A stretch of 40,249 nucleotides of DNA from contig JAHFCH010000033.1 in the NCBI GenBank assembly GCA_023249635.1, forward strand, positions 1-40,249. Reading direction: 5' to 3'. The notes beneath the pieces are model-generated. The model saw nothing but the letters and a program-made list of their open reading frames with translations. It was not told where the DNA came from and did no database searches. The translations under genes and the position numbers were made by a program. This document shows, one piece after another, positions 7,554 through 15,600 of this stretch (within the stretch, counting starts at the first letter, position 1; the number at the start of each line of letters is the position of its first letter). This stretch comes from Fibrobacterota bacterium (lineage in GTDB: Bacteria > Fibrobacterota > Fibrobacteria > UBA11236).

Positions 7554-8930
7554 TCAGCGGCCGATGATGAAGAGGCGCGAAGCGCCCAGCTTGCCTTGTT
7601 CCAGCTCGGCGAGGTAGACCCCGGGTTGCAGCGATTGACGCCAGCCCAGGCGGAAGCTGCCCGCAGGGGCGATCTCGCGCCGTTCTTCAACCACACGGCC
7701 ATCCGAACCGGTCAGGCGCAGGCGGTAGGCGACGCGGGGCTCGGCTTGCAGCCACAGCTGATGCGCATCGGCCCGCAACAACGCGGGCGCGGCCGCCCTG
7801 ACCAAGGGCGCAGTGCGTACCGATGATGATACGGTAACCTGCCAGGCCGCGGTATCGGAAAGCAGGGCCTTGGGATCCAAGCGGACCAGATGGGTGGTAT
7901 CAGCCACCCGCGCGATCACGGTGTGCTTGCCTGGGGCCAGGACCTTGGTGAAGACCGGGCCTTTGACGTCCGTGGCGGCCACGCCATCCACCATCCAGCT
8001 GATGGACAGTTCATGGTCCACGGGTTTCTTGGCGACCACGCGCAGCGCCGGAGCCTCGTTCATGAATGCAGCGACGGCGCCGGGCTTGGGGAGGGCCGAA
8101 TCCAGCGGCGATACCGCGTCGTATACGTGGAGGATGATGGCTTCCATGCACACTTCGCAGAAGGGGATGTTGTTTTCGCGCATGCGGCAATTCTGCTTGG
8201 GGCGGAACCAGCCCACCGGATTATATGCCGCACCCTCGAACACGCCCGGCAGCTTGGCGTAGGTTTGCGTTTCCGGGGTGGGGATGGGGGTGCTTTGCTC
8301 AACCCAGTGGGACCAGCGCACGGTGGCGCGGGTATTGGAGCGGGTGGTATTGGGCGCTTCGAAGGGCGAGGTGCCGGCGTAGTCGTATTCATCCCCGAGG
8401 GCGGAGAAGGTATGCTGCGCCTCATGCGCGATGATCTCCGGGTCGGCAAAGTTGGCTACGGCCACCTGTCCGCCCGATCCGCCGTAGGTCTCGTCGTTCA
8501 CGACGGCGAAATGCATATCCGCCTCGGGAACGAGCTTGTCGATGAGGGCGATGCCGGTACGGTCATTGATGGTCAGCAGCCGCCCGCTGTAATGGGCCCC
8601 GAAGTAGGTATCCCGCGTGATACCCCGGGAAGGATCATCCGCGCCCGATTGGTTGGAGGGGACGAAGATGGCATAGATGTTGAAGTAGCTGGCGTAGGCC
8701 GTCAGCGGAGGCGCCTTGAGCACCGCATCCGCGATCATCTGCAGGTGGGATTGGAACTTGGCCTTCTCCAGCGCGGTGTAGCCGTCCCCGATAATGACCA
8801 TGTTGACGCGCTTGTCGCGCGGTCCCGTCTCCTGGATCTTGATCAATTCCTGGGTCACCTGCGCGGTCGCGCCCGCGGCCAGGAAGGCGCTCAGCAAGAG
8901 GGTGGTACGCGTGCGGGTGGCCATGGTCAT
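7554..8930 (-). CDS. Secreted M64-family (IgA peptidase-like) zinc metallopeptidase
   Basis: A 458-residue protein with a signal peptide (cleavage after about Ala23, ATAQ). The catalytic domain spans about 38-275: IIGDGYT (46-52) is typical of M64, and HEAQHTFSALGDEY (169-182) supplies the zinc ligands His169 and His173, catalytic Glu170, and Asp180 at the spacing seen in M64. A beta-sandwich follows at about 290-370. The last 75 residues (YRLRLTGSDGRVVEE through LQPGVYLAELEQGK) resemble C-terminal sorting domains of FCB type IX-style secretion or FlgD-like Ig domains. Export to the cell surface is therefore likely; the substrate is unknown. The start overlaps the stop of the upstream gene (ATGA at 8927-8930), implying coupled translation. 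A second Met two residues in is an alternative start. Confidence 0.88.
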   Translation of the reverse strand: MTMATRTRTTLLLSAFLAAGATAQVTQELIKIQETGPRDKRVNMVIIGDGYTALEKAKFQSHLQMIADAVLKAPPLTAYASYFNIYAIFVPSNQSGADDPSRGITRDTYFGAHYSGRLLTINDRTGIALIDKLVPEADMHFAVVNDETYGGSGGQVAVANFADPEIIAHEAQHTFSALGDEYDYAGTSPFEAPNTTRSNTRATVRWSHWVEQSTPIPTPETQTYAKLPGVFEGAAYNPVGWFRPKQNCRMRENNIPFCEVCMEAIILHVYDAVSPLDSALPKPGAVAAFMNEAPALRVVAKKPVDHELSISWMVDGVAATDVKGPVFTKVLAPGKHTVIARVADTTHLVRLDPKALLSDTAAWQVTVSSSVRTAPLVRAAAPALLRADAHQLWLQAEPRVAYRLRLTGSDGRVVEERREIAPAGSFRLGWRQSLQPGVYLAELEQGKLGASRLFIIGR

Positions 8931-9487
8931 TCCAGTGGGAATTCCGCCAAGAGGGCGCGGGATGCCGGGGCCGTGGGTCCTTGGGCGACGCCGGACTTGG
9001 GCGCAGCGCCGGGAACCTTACCCGCGGGAAGCGCCGGTCCGATGGCCGGGGCATTACGGAAAAAGCGGATGGTCTTGGCTTCCACCTCGGGTACGCGCAG
9101 GAATATATCCGCGGAATCGACGCGATGCTCTTCGCGGCGCAGGGTGGCGTCGCCCTTGCCCTGCCACTCCACGTGCTTGACGCCGGGATCCTCGAGGTAG
9201 CGCAGCGCGATGGGATTGCCTTGCGCCCCCAGCAGTTCATAACTGAAAGGCGAGCGGGGGGCGTCATCGACCCAAGAAGGCTTGGGCGCGACGGGCAGGC
9301 GCGAGGAGCGGCGCACTTTCACCGCGGCGGCCACGCGTTGGCTTTCCACCAAGGTCAGGGTATCGTGCTTCCACTGGTAATGCAGCAGCAGCAAGGTGCC
9401 GTGCGGGGCCGGAGCTTCGTCGGCCCGGGGCCCGGCGGCGAAGGCGGTCGCGAGCAGGAAAAGGGAGACGGCGAGGGTAGCCTGCAT
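8927..9487 (-). CDS. Small secreted protein, possible detached M64 N-terminal domain
   Basis: A 186-residue protein with a signal peptide (MQATLAVSLFLLATAFA). The segment 28-145 reads as a beta-sandwich: GTLLLLHYQWKHDTLTL, then SPFSYELLGAQGNPIALRYL and HVEWQ, then ADIFLRVPEVEAKTIRFFR. The order of elements recalls the N-terminal domain fused to the catalytic domain in many M64 peptidases. That match is by eye only. The final 40 residues are Ala/Pro-rich and probably disordered. It is coupled to the M64 gene by an ATGA overlap, which fits a protein that works with the peptidase. If the domain match fails, it is simply an unrecognised exported protein. The spacer upstream (9488-9634) has no obvious promoter. 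Confidence 0.7.
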   Translation of the reverse strand: MQATLAVSLFLLATAFAAGPRADEAPAPHGTLLLLHYQWKHDTLTLVESQRVAAAVKVRRSSRLPVAPKPSWVDDAPRSPFSYELLGAQGNPIALRYLEDPGVKHVEWQGKGDATLRREEHRVDSADIFLRVPEVEAKTIRFFRNAPAIGPALPAGKVPGAAPKSGVAQGPTAPASRALLAEFPLE

Positions 9488-9634
9488 GGTTTCTAGGATA
9501 AGGCGGGACAGGGAGGAAGGGTAAGTGATTTCTGCCCGAATACCGGAAAGCGTTGTCCCGTGGACTACCGGGTTTTGGGGCGGAAATTGGAATTCCCCAA
9601 GTAACCGGTCAGAAGGATATCCGACCGATGCGGA

Positions 9635-10669
9635 TCAGGCGGATAGGGGGGTCTTGTGGGGCGCGCCGGCGATTTCGCGCACGTAACGGGGAACGGCGTA
9701 ACCGGGAAGTTTCCCCCGCAGTTCCGCAATCAGTTCATTACCGCGCGCTTCCGTGGTTTCGAAATGCGCGGTGCCCTGCACCTTGTCCAATTGGTGCAGA
9801 TAGTACGGCAGCACGCCGCGCGCGATCAGGGCGCGGGAAAGATCCGCGAGGGTTTCCGCGTCGTCATTGATACCCTTCAGCAGGACGGCTTGGTTCAGCA
9901 AGAGCGCACCCGCGTTCCGCAACGCCGCGAGCGCGTCGGTGCATTCCGCTCCCAGTTCCCGCGCATGATTGGCATGGATGACCATCACGATGGAACGATC
10001 CGCCGCCGCGGACCGCAGCAATTCCAGCAGACCGGGTTCGATGCGGCTGGGAAGTACCACGGGCAAGCGCGTATGGAAACGCAAGGTGCGGATGGCGGGA
10101 AGCGCGCCAGCGCTCGCGAGGATCTTTTCCAGGCGGCGGTTGTCCAGGAAAAGCGGATCGCCTCCGCTGAACAGGATTTCGTCCACGCCTTCGGCCGTGG
10201 CCAGGTATTCCCAGGCGCGATCCCAATCCTCTTTGCCTCGCGGCAGATCGCCGTAGGGGAATTCGCGGCGGAAGCAATAGCGGCAGTGGACAGCGCATTG
10301 ATGCGAAACCATCAGCAAGGCGCGCGAGGCGTACTTGTGCAAGAGTCCCGGCACCACCTGGGCGGGCAGGTCGCCTACCGCATCGGAAGTGAAGCCGGCC
10401 GTGGGAAGGGTTTCGCGGGCCAGGGGCAGGACCTGGGCCAGCAGGGGATCGTGCCAGTCGCCTTTGCCCATGAGGGCGGCGAAGGCGAGGGGGACCAGGA
10501 TGGGGAAGTCCGGATCGGCCGCCAGCGCTTCGGGGGCCCCTGCGGGGTCCAATTCCAGGTAGCGGAGCAGGGGATCCAGGCGGCGGAAGGCCGTCTGCAT
10601 GTCTTTTTGCCAGGTATTGGCTTCCGGTAGCGCGGCTAACGGGGGGCGGGCTGCTGGGACGGTTGCCAT
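9635..10669 (-). CDS. epmB: EF-P (R)-beta-lysylation lysine 2,3-aminomutase EpmB
   Basis: A radical SAM enzyme that converts (S)-alpha-lysine to (R)-beta-lysine, which EpmA then attaches to EF-P. From the ATG at 10669 it is 344 residues, matching EpmB (about 340). The 4Fe-4S/SAM motif is CAVHCRYCF (Cys125, Cys129, Cys132), followed by SGGDPL (168-173) and a PLP-type lysine-aminomutase core. It lacks the long C-terminal extension of catabolic KamA, as expected for EpmB. An upstream in-frame ATG at 10735 would add 22 residues unlike the family and would use up the spacer shared with efp. The gene is divergent from efp, 125 bases away, with epmA after efp. The context makes the assignment firm. 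Confidence 0.93.
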   Translation of the reverse strand: MATVPAARPPLAALPEANTWQKDMQTAFRRLDPLLRYLELDPAGAPEALAADPDFPILVPLAFAALMGKGDWHDPLLAQVLPLARETLPTAGFTSDAVGDLPAQVVPGLLHKYASRALLMVSHQCAVHCRYCFRREFPYGDLPRGKEDWDRAWEYLATAEGVDEILFSGGDPLFLDNRRLEKILASAGALPAIRTLRFHTRLPVVLPSRIEPGLLELLRSAAADRSIVMVIHANHARELGAECTDALAALRNAGALLLNQAVLLKGINDDAETLADLSRALIARGVLPYYLHQLDKVQGTAHFETTEARGNELIAELRGKLPGYAVPRYVREIAGAPHKTPLSA

Positions 10670-10794
10670 GGTTTTTCTATAATTCTGGGCCCAATTTCGA
10701 GGCTTGTAGCTATCGGATTCGCATCGCGAACCCATTGCTGTCTCGCGATTCAGGCAACATTGAATATAGCCATTACATACCGGAGGCCGGCATC
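10670..10794. promoter_or_regulatory. Divergent promoter region between epmB and efp
   Basis: On the plus strand, TATAAT at 10678-10683 is a perfect -10 hexamer, though no good -35 lies 16-18 bases before it. Its complement gives TTATAG close to the epmB start. A dyad, ATCGCGA (10723-10729) and TCGCGAT (10743-10749), lies midway and could be an operator for both genes. A GGAGG ribosome binding site at 10782-10786 serves efp, eight bases before its ATG. Confidence 0.35.
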
Positions 10795-11361
10795 ATGGGC
10801 ATGGTAAGCACGAACGAGTTCAGGAAGCGCATGAAAATCATGCTGGACGCCCAACCATGCATGATCGTCGAGAACGAGTTCGTGAAGCCCGGCAAAGGCC
10901 AGGCTTTCAACCGTGTTCGGCTCAAGAACCTCATCACGGGCCGGCAGTTGGAAAAGACCTTCAAGTCGGGCGATACCTTCGAGGAAGCCGACATCACCAA
11001 TACCACCATGCAGTTCCTCTACACCGACGGCATCAACTACACCTTCATGGACACCAAGTCCTACGAGCAAGTGGAGATCGACAAGGAGTCGATGGACGGC
11101 GCCGAGAAATGGCTGCTTGAGAATACCGAGTGCGATATCTCCTTCTGGGGCGATAAGGCCATCTCGGTGACGCCTCCGGTATTCATGGATCTCGTCATCA
11201 CCTACACCGAGCCCGCCGTAAAGGGCGATACCTCGAACAACGTGACCAAGGCCGCTACGGTGCAGACCGGCGCGGAAATCCAGATTCCCCTGTTCATCGG
11301 CACCGGCGACAAGGTCAAGGTCGACACCCGCACCGGCGAGTACGTTGAGCGGGCGAAGTAG
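10795..11361 (+). CDS. efp: Elongation factor P
   Basis: A 188-residue EF-P, which binds the ribosome between P and E sites and helps peptide-bond formation at polyproline stretches. The start at 10795 is set by GGAGG eight bases upstream; an ATG at 10801 is a possible alternative. The three beta-barrel domains are complete. The loop KPGKGQAF places the modified lysine at Lys34, as in E. coli, and the C-terminus DTRTGEYVERAK is typical. Lys34 with neighbouring epmA and epmB predicts beta-lysylation instead of rhamnosylation or the 5-aminopentanol modification. The gene overlaps epmA by 17 bases. EF-P substrates in this window include a PPPP run in the 151-residue protein at 24817-25272 and PPP near the start of the HTH regulator at 31343-32041. 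Confidence 0.96.
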   Translation: MGMVSTNEFRKRMKIMLDAQPCMIVENEFVKPGKGQAFNRVRLKNLITGRQLEKTFKSGDTFEEADITNTTMQFLYTDGINYTFMDTKSYEQVEIDKESMDGAEKWLLENTECDISFWGDKAISVTPPVFMDLVITYTEPAVKGDTSNNVTKAATVQTGAEIQIPLFIGTGDKVKVDTRTGEYVERAK

Positions 11362-12349
11362 CCCCGACCTCACGGCGCTCCGCTATCGGGCGGATGCGCT
11401 GCGCCGACTCCGCGCTTTCTTCCATGAACGCGGAGTGCTGGAGGTGGAAACCCCGGCGCTTTCCCGCGGCATCTCCCTCGATTGCCACATCGACGTTTTC
11501 TCCTCCCGCTTCCACGCCTTAGGTTTCCCGGGAGCGAACTCAGGGTTCCCCGGCTCCGAATCGGAAAAGGGCGACGGCACCTTCTACCTGCAAAGTTCCC
11601 CCGAGCCGCATATGAAGCGCTTGCTTTGCCGCGGTTTCCCGGACATCTATCAGATTTGCAAAGCGTTCCGCAATGGTGAAAGCGGCGCCCGCCACAATCC
11701 GGAATTCAGCATGCTGGAATGGTACCGCAAGGGATTCTCCCTATCCGATCTGATGGATGAAGTTGAACTCGTCTGTCGCCTCTTCCGGCCGAATGCGCCC
11801 AGCCGCCGCCTGACTTATCGCCAGGCCTGGGTTGCGGCCCTTGGCCTTGATCCCATCGCGCTCGATCGCGAAGCTCTGCTTTCCCATCCTTCCCTGTACG
11901 GCAAACTGCCTGACACGGCCGATCTTCCCGCCAAAACGGACTTGCTCGACTTTGTCATGGCCCATATCATCGAACCCGGTTTCGACCCGGAACAGTTGAC
12001 CCTGGTCCATGGTTTCCCTTCGGAACAAGCGGCCCAGGCGCGGATCTTGGCCCAAGACCCAGGGGTGGCCGAGCGCTTTGAAGCCTACGGCGGCGGGGCC
12101 GAGCTCGGCAACGGGTATCTGGAACTGGCCGACCCGGACGAGTACGATCGCAGATTCGACGCCGAGAACGCCAAACGTCTATCCCGGGGCAAGCCGGTAC
12201 TTCCCAAGGACCCGGCTCTATTGGCCGATTTACAGCTTGGACTGCCCGCATGCGCCGGTGTCGCCATGGGTGTGGACCGTCTGGTACAGTGGGGATTGGG
12301 GCTGGACGGCATAGCTCGGACACTCTCCTTTCCTTGGGAGCACTGCTAA
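11345..12349 (+). CDS. epmA: EF-P--(R)-beta-lysine ligase EpmA (GenX/PoxA)
   Basis: A class II lysyl-tRNA-synthetase paralogue, without an anticodon-binding domain, that adenylates (R)-beta-lysine and transfers it to Lys34 of EF-P. It is 334 residues (E. coli EpmA 325). Motif 1 lies around GVLEVETPAL (30-39), motif 2 is FRNGESGARHNPEF (108-121) and motif 3 is GVAMGVDRL (305-313). A Gly/Ser-rich insertion at about 60-78 before the YLQSSPEPHMKRLL segment is slightly longer than in E. coli. The start is a TTG at 11345 inside the 3' end of efp (17-base overlap), giving coupled expression; no better ATG exists before the conserved region. An intrinsic terminator follows at 12528-12553. Confidence 0.94.
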   Translation: MSGRSSPDLTALRYRADALRRLRAFFHERGVLEVETPALSRGISLDCHIDVFSSRFHALGFPGANSGFPGSESEKGDGTFYLQSSPEPHMKRLLCRGFPDIYQICKAFRNGESGARHNPEFSMLEWYRKGFSLSDLMDEVELVCRLFRPNAPSRRLTYRQAWVAALGLDPIALDREALLSHPSLYGKLPDTADLPAKTDLLDFVMAHIIEPGFDPEQLTLVHGFPSEQAAQARILAQDPGVAERFEAYGGGAELGNGYLELADPDEYDRRFDAENAKRLSRGKPVLPKDPALLADLQLGLPACAGVAMGVDRLVQWGLGLDGIARTLSFPWEHC

Positions 12350-12435
12350 GTTCCCGCCCTTTGGGAATGGCCTCCGGAACCTAATCGGAACGAAACCATC
12401 CGCTCCCGTTTTTCTTCCCACGAAGCAGTTTTATC

Positions 12436-12601
12436 TATCTTTGCTAGGGTTTCCGGAAATCCTTTCTTGCCGGGGACTTGGACCGATCGCAGGCACTTAT
12501 TTCGCAGCGATCGGCCGACCTTGGGGGCAGGCGAACCCTTCGCCTGTTTTGTTGGGTTAAAAAAATCAGGTTGATGACGATTTCTCATTGTTGGAGATAC
12601 C
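12436..12601 (+). promoter_or_regulatory. Leader region of the giant TPR gene
   Basis: TATCTTTG at 12436-12443 fits the TAnnTTTG -7 element of Bacteroidota promoters, but no clear upstream element accompanies it. Downstream are a 10-bp palindrome TTTCCGGAAA (12450-12459), a dyad CCGATCGC/GCGATCGG (12483-12490 and 12507-12514) and a terminator hairpin. A run of seven A and a GGAGA ribosome binding site follow just before the ATG at 12602. If transcription starts near 12450, the leader would have to pass the terminator, an attenuator-like arrangement. The promoter call is weak. Confidence 0.3.
12528..12553 (+). terminator. Intrinsic terminator after epmA
   Basis: CAGGCGAA (12528-12535) and TTCGCCTG (12539-12546) form a perfect 8-bp stem with a CCC loop, followed by TTTTGTT. 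It should end the efp-epmA transcript. It lies only 49 bases before the giant TPR gene, so it may also attenuate that gene. Confidence 0.75.
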
Positions 12602-15600
12602 ATGTCAAACTTTTCCTTCAACCGCAAACCTTCCTTCCTCCGCCCCCGGCGATCGGTTGCGCAAGCTTCCCTCGCCCTGGCCCTGGTATTGGCCCTGGCC
12701 GGTGCCGGGCACGCGCAGGGTCCGAAGACGGCGGAAGAATGGTTCAAGCGAGCCAATGAGATGTACCAGGAAGGAGCCGTGGACGAAGCCATCGGATCCC
12801 TCCAGGAAGCCCTTAAGCTGAAGCCCGATTACGCGGATGCCCAGGCCCTGCTCGGCGCCGCCTACGTCGAATCCGGCGAGTTCGCGAAAGCGGTCGATCC
12901 TTACAAGAAAGCCTCCGAACTCAAACCCAACGAATACTCCATCCTGCTCGGGTATTCCAACGCCTTGGAAGGGGCAGGCCGACAGGATGAAGAACTTCCC
13001 GTCGTCAAGAAGCTGTTCAACCTGAACAAGCAGGACATGGTAACCGGCATCAAGTATCTGACCCTCATTGAGGCGGCCGGCCGCGAGAAGATGGTCAATG
13101 ACTACATCGCCGTCCTCGAGGATTTGCGCAAGTTGCCGAATTTCGATCCTGCCTACACCGCCAAGCTGGCTCGCGCTTACAACAAGACCGGCGATTACGC
13201 CAAAGCCGCAGGCGTATTCCAGGAGTTGGTCAAGTCGAGCCCCGAGAGCGCGGAATACTGGACCGGGCTCGCCAATGCCCAGGCCAAAGTCGATCCCGCC
13301 GCCGCCCGCGAGTCGTACAAGAAGGCCATCCTCTTCACGGACAACGCCGGAGAACGCGCCAAGCTCGAGAAGGCCAGCGCCGCCCTGGGCAAAGGCCCGG
13401 CCGCTGCTCCCGCCGCCCCGGTCGCAGCCGCGACTCCCGCCGCTCCCGCAGCTCCGGTTGTCCCCACCGGTCCCTCGGCAGCTGAAAAAGCCGCCGCCGC
13501 CGCGGCTGCTAAAGCCACTGCCGCCGCCGAAGCCAAAGCGCAAGCGGATGCCAAGGCCTCTGCCGCCGCCGAAGCCAAGGCGCAAGCGGACGCCAAAGCC
13601 GCCGCCGCCGCGGATGCCAAGGCCGTAGCCGCAGCCGAAGCGAAGGCGCAAGCGGATGCCAAAGCCGCCGCCGCCGCGGACGCGAAAACCAAGGCCGATG
13701 CGGATAAGGCCGCCAAGGCCGATGCCGCCGCCCTGGCCGCCGCCGAGAAAAAAGCCGCGGCTGATGCCGCCGCCGCGCAAAAGGCTGCCGACGCGAAATC
13801 CGCCGCGGATGCCAAAGCCGCCGCCATCGCGGAAGCGAAAGCCAAAGCAGATGCGGAAAAGGTTGCCAAGGCCGATGCCGCCGCCCAGGCCGCCGCCGAG
13901 AAGAAGGCCGCGGCCGATGCCGCCGCCGCGCAAAAGGCTGCCGACGCGAAATCCGCCGCGGATGCCAAAGCTGCCGCCATCGCGGAAGCGAAAGCCAAAG
14001 CCGATGCGGATAAGGCCGCCAAGGCCGATGCCGCCGCCCAGGCCGCCGCGGAGAAGAAAGCCGCCGCCGAAGCGCAGGCTAAGTCCGCCGCCGATGCCGC
14101 CGCCGCCAAAAAGGCCGCCGATGCCCAGGCAGCCGCGGAGAAGAAAGCCGCAGCCGATGCCGCCCTCGCGCAGAAGGCCGCCGATGCGAAAGCGGCCGCG
14201 GACGCGCTCGCCGCCAAGAAAGCCGCGGACGCGCAGGCTGCCATCGAAGCCAAGGCCCTCGCCGCCGCCACCGCCAAGGCCCGCCAGGACAGCCTCGCGC
14301 AAACCCAGGCCGAGAAGAAGGCCGCGGCCGAAGCCGCCGCCGCCCAGAAGGCCGCCGAAGCCAAGTCCGCCGCCGAAGCGAAAGCGATTGCGGAAGCCGA
14401 GAAGAAAGCCGCCGTCGCCGCCGAAGCGCAAGCCAAAGCCGAAGCCGCCAAACTGGCCAAGGAAGAAGCCGCCCGGCTAGCCAAGGTCCGCCAGGACAGC
14501 ATCGCCCAGGTAGCCGCAGAAAAGAAGGCCGCCGCTGAGGCCTCCGCAGCCGAGAAAAAGCTGGCTGCCGAAGCCGCCGCCAAGGCCGCGGCCGAAGCCA
14601 AAGCCCAGGCCGATGCGGAACGCAAAGCCGCCGCCATAGCCAAGGCCAAGGCGCATCAGGATAGCCTGGCCAGCGCCATGGCCGACAAGGCCGCCAAGGC
14701 GGAAGCCGCCCGCATCGCCAAGGAAGAGGGCGCGCGCTTGGCCAAGGCCCGTCAGGACAGTATCGCCCAGGTTGCCGCGGAAAAGAAAGCCGCCGCCGCC
14801 GCCGAAGCCACAGCCAAAGCCGAGGCCGCGAAGTTGGCCAAGGAAGAAGCCGCGCGACTTGCCAAAGCCCGCCAGGATAGCCTGGCGCAAGTTACCGTCG
14901 AGCGCAAGGCCGCAGCCGAAGCCGAAGCCAAGGCCAAGGCCGAAGCCGCCAAGCTGGCGAAGGAAGACGCCGCGCGCATGCTGAAGCACCGCCAGGACAG
15001 CCTGGCCCAGGTCGCGGTCGAGAGAAAAGCCGCCGCGGAAGCGGAAGCCAAGGCCAAGGCCGAAGCCCAACGCATCGCGAAGGAAGAAGCCGCCCGTATC
15101 GCCAAGGTCCGCGCCGACAGCATGGCGCAGGCCGCCGCCGAAAAGAAGGCCGCCATGGAGGCGGAAGCCAAGGCCAAGGCGGAAGCCGCCAAGCTCGCCA
15201 AGGAAGACGCCGCGCGCATGTTGAAGCATCGCCAAGACAGCCTGGTACAAGTTGCCGCCGAGCGGAAAGCCGCCGCGGAAGCGGAAGCCAAGGCCAAAGC
15301 CGAGGCTCAGCGACTGGCGAAGGAAGAGGCCGTCCGCGTTGCCAAGGTCCGCGCCGATAGCCTTGCCCAGGTGATGGCCGAGCGCAAAGCCGCCGCCGAA
15401 GCGGATGCCAAGGCGAAGGCTGAAGCCGCCCGCATCGCAAAGGAAGAAGCCGCCCGCATCGCCAAAGTGCGCGCCGACAGCCTGGCCCAAGTGATGGCTG
15501 AGCGCAAAGCCGCCGCCGAAGCGGATGCCAAGGCGAAGGCGGAAGCCGCCCGCATCGCGAAAGAAGAGGCCGCGCGCCTCGCCAAGGCGAAAGCGGACAG

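Noticed and set aside
7890-9200. 436-residue plus-strand frame over the M64 genes
   Set aside because: The minus strand encodes an intact M64 active site, so this is a shadow.
12483-12553. A riboswitch (for example c-di-GMP) in the TPR leader
   Set aside because: The hairpins lack the conserved bases of known riboswitches I could check; terminator or attenuator is the simpler reading.
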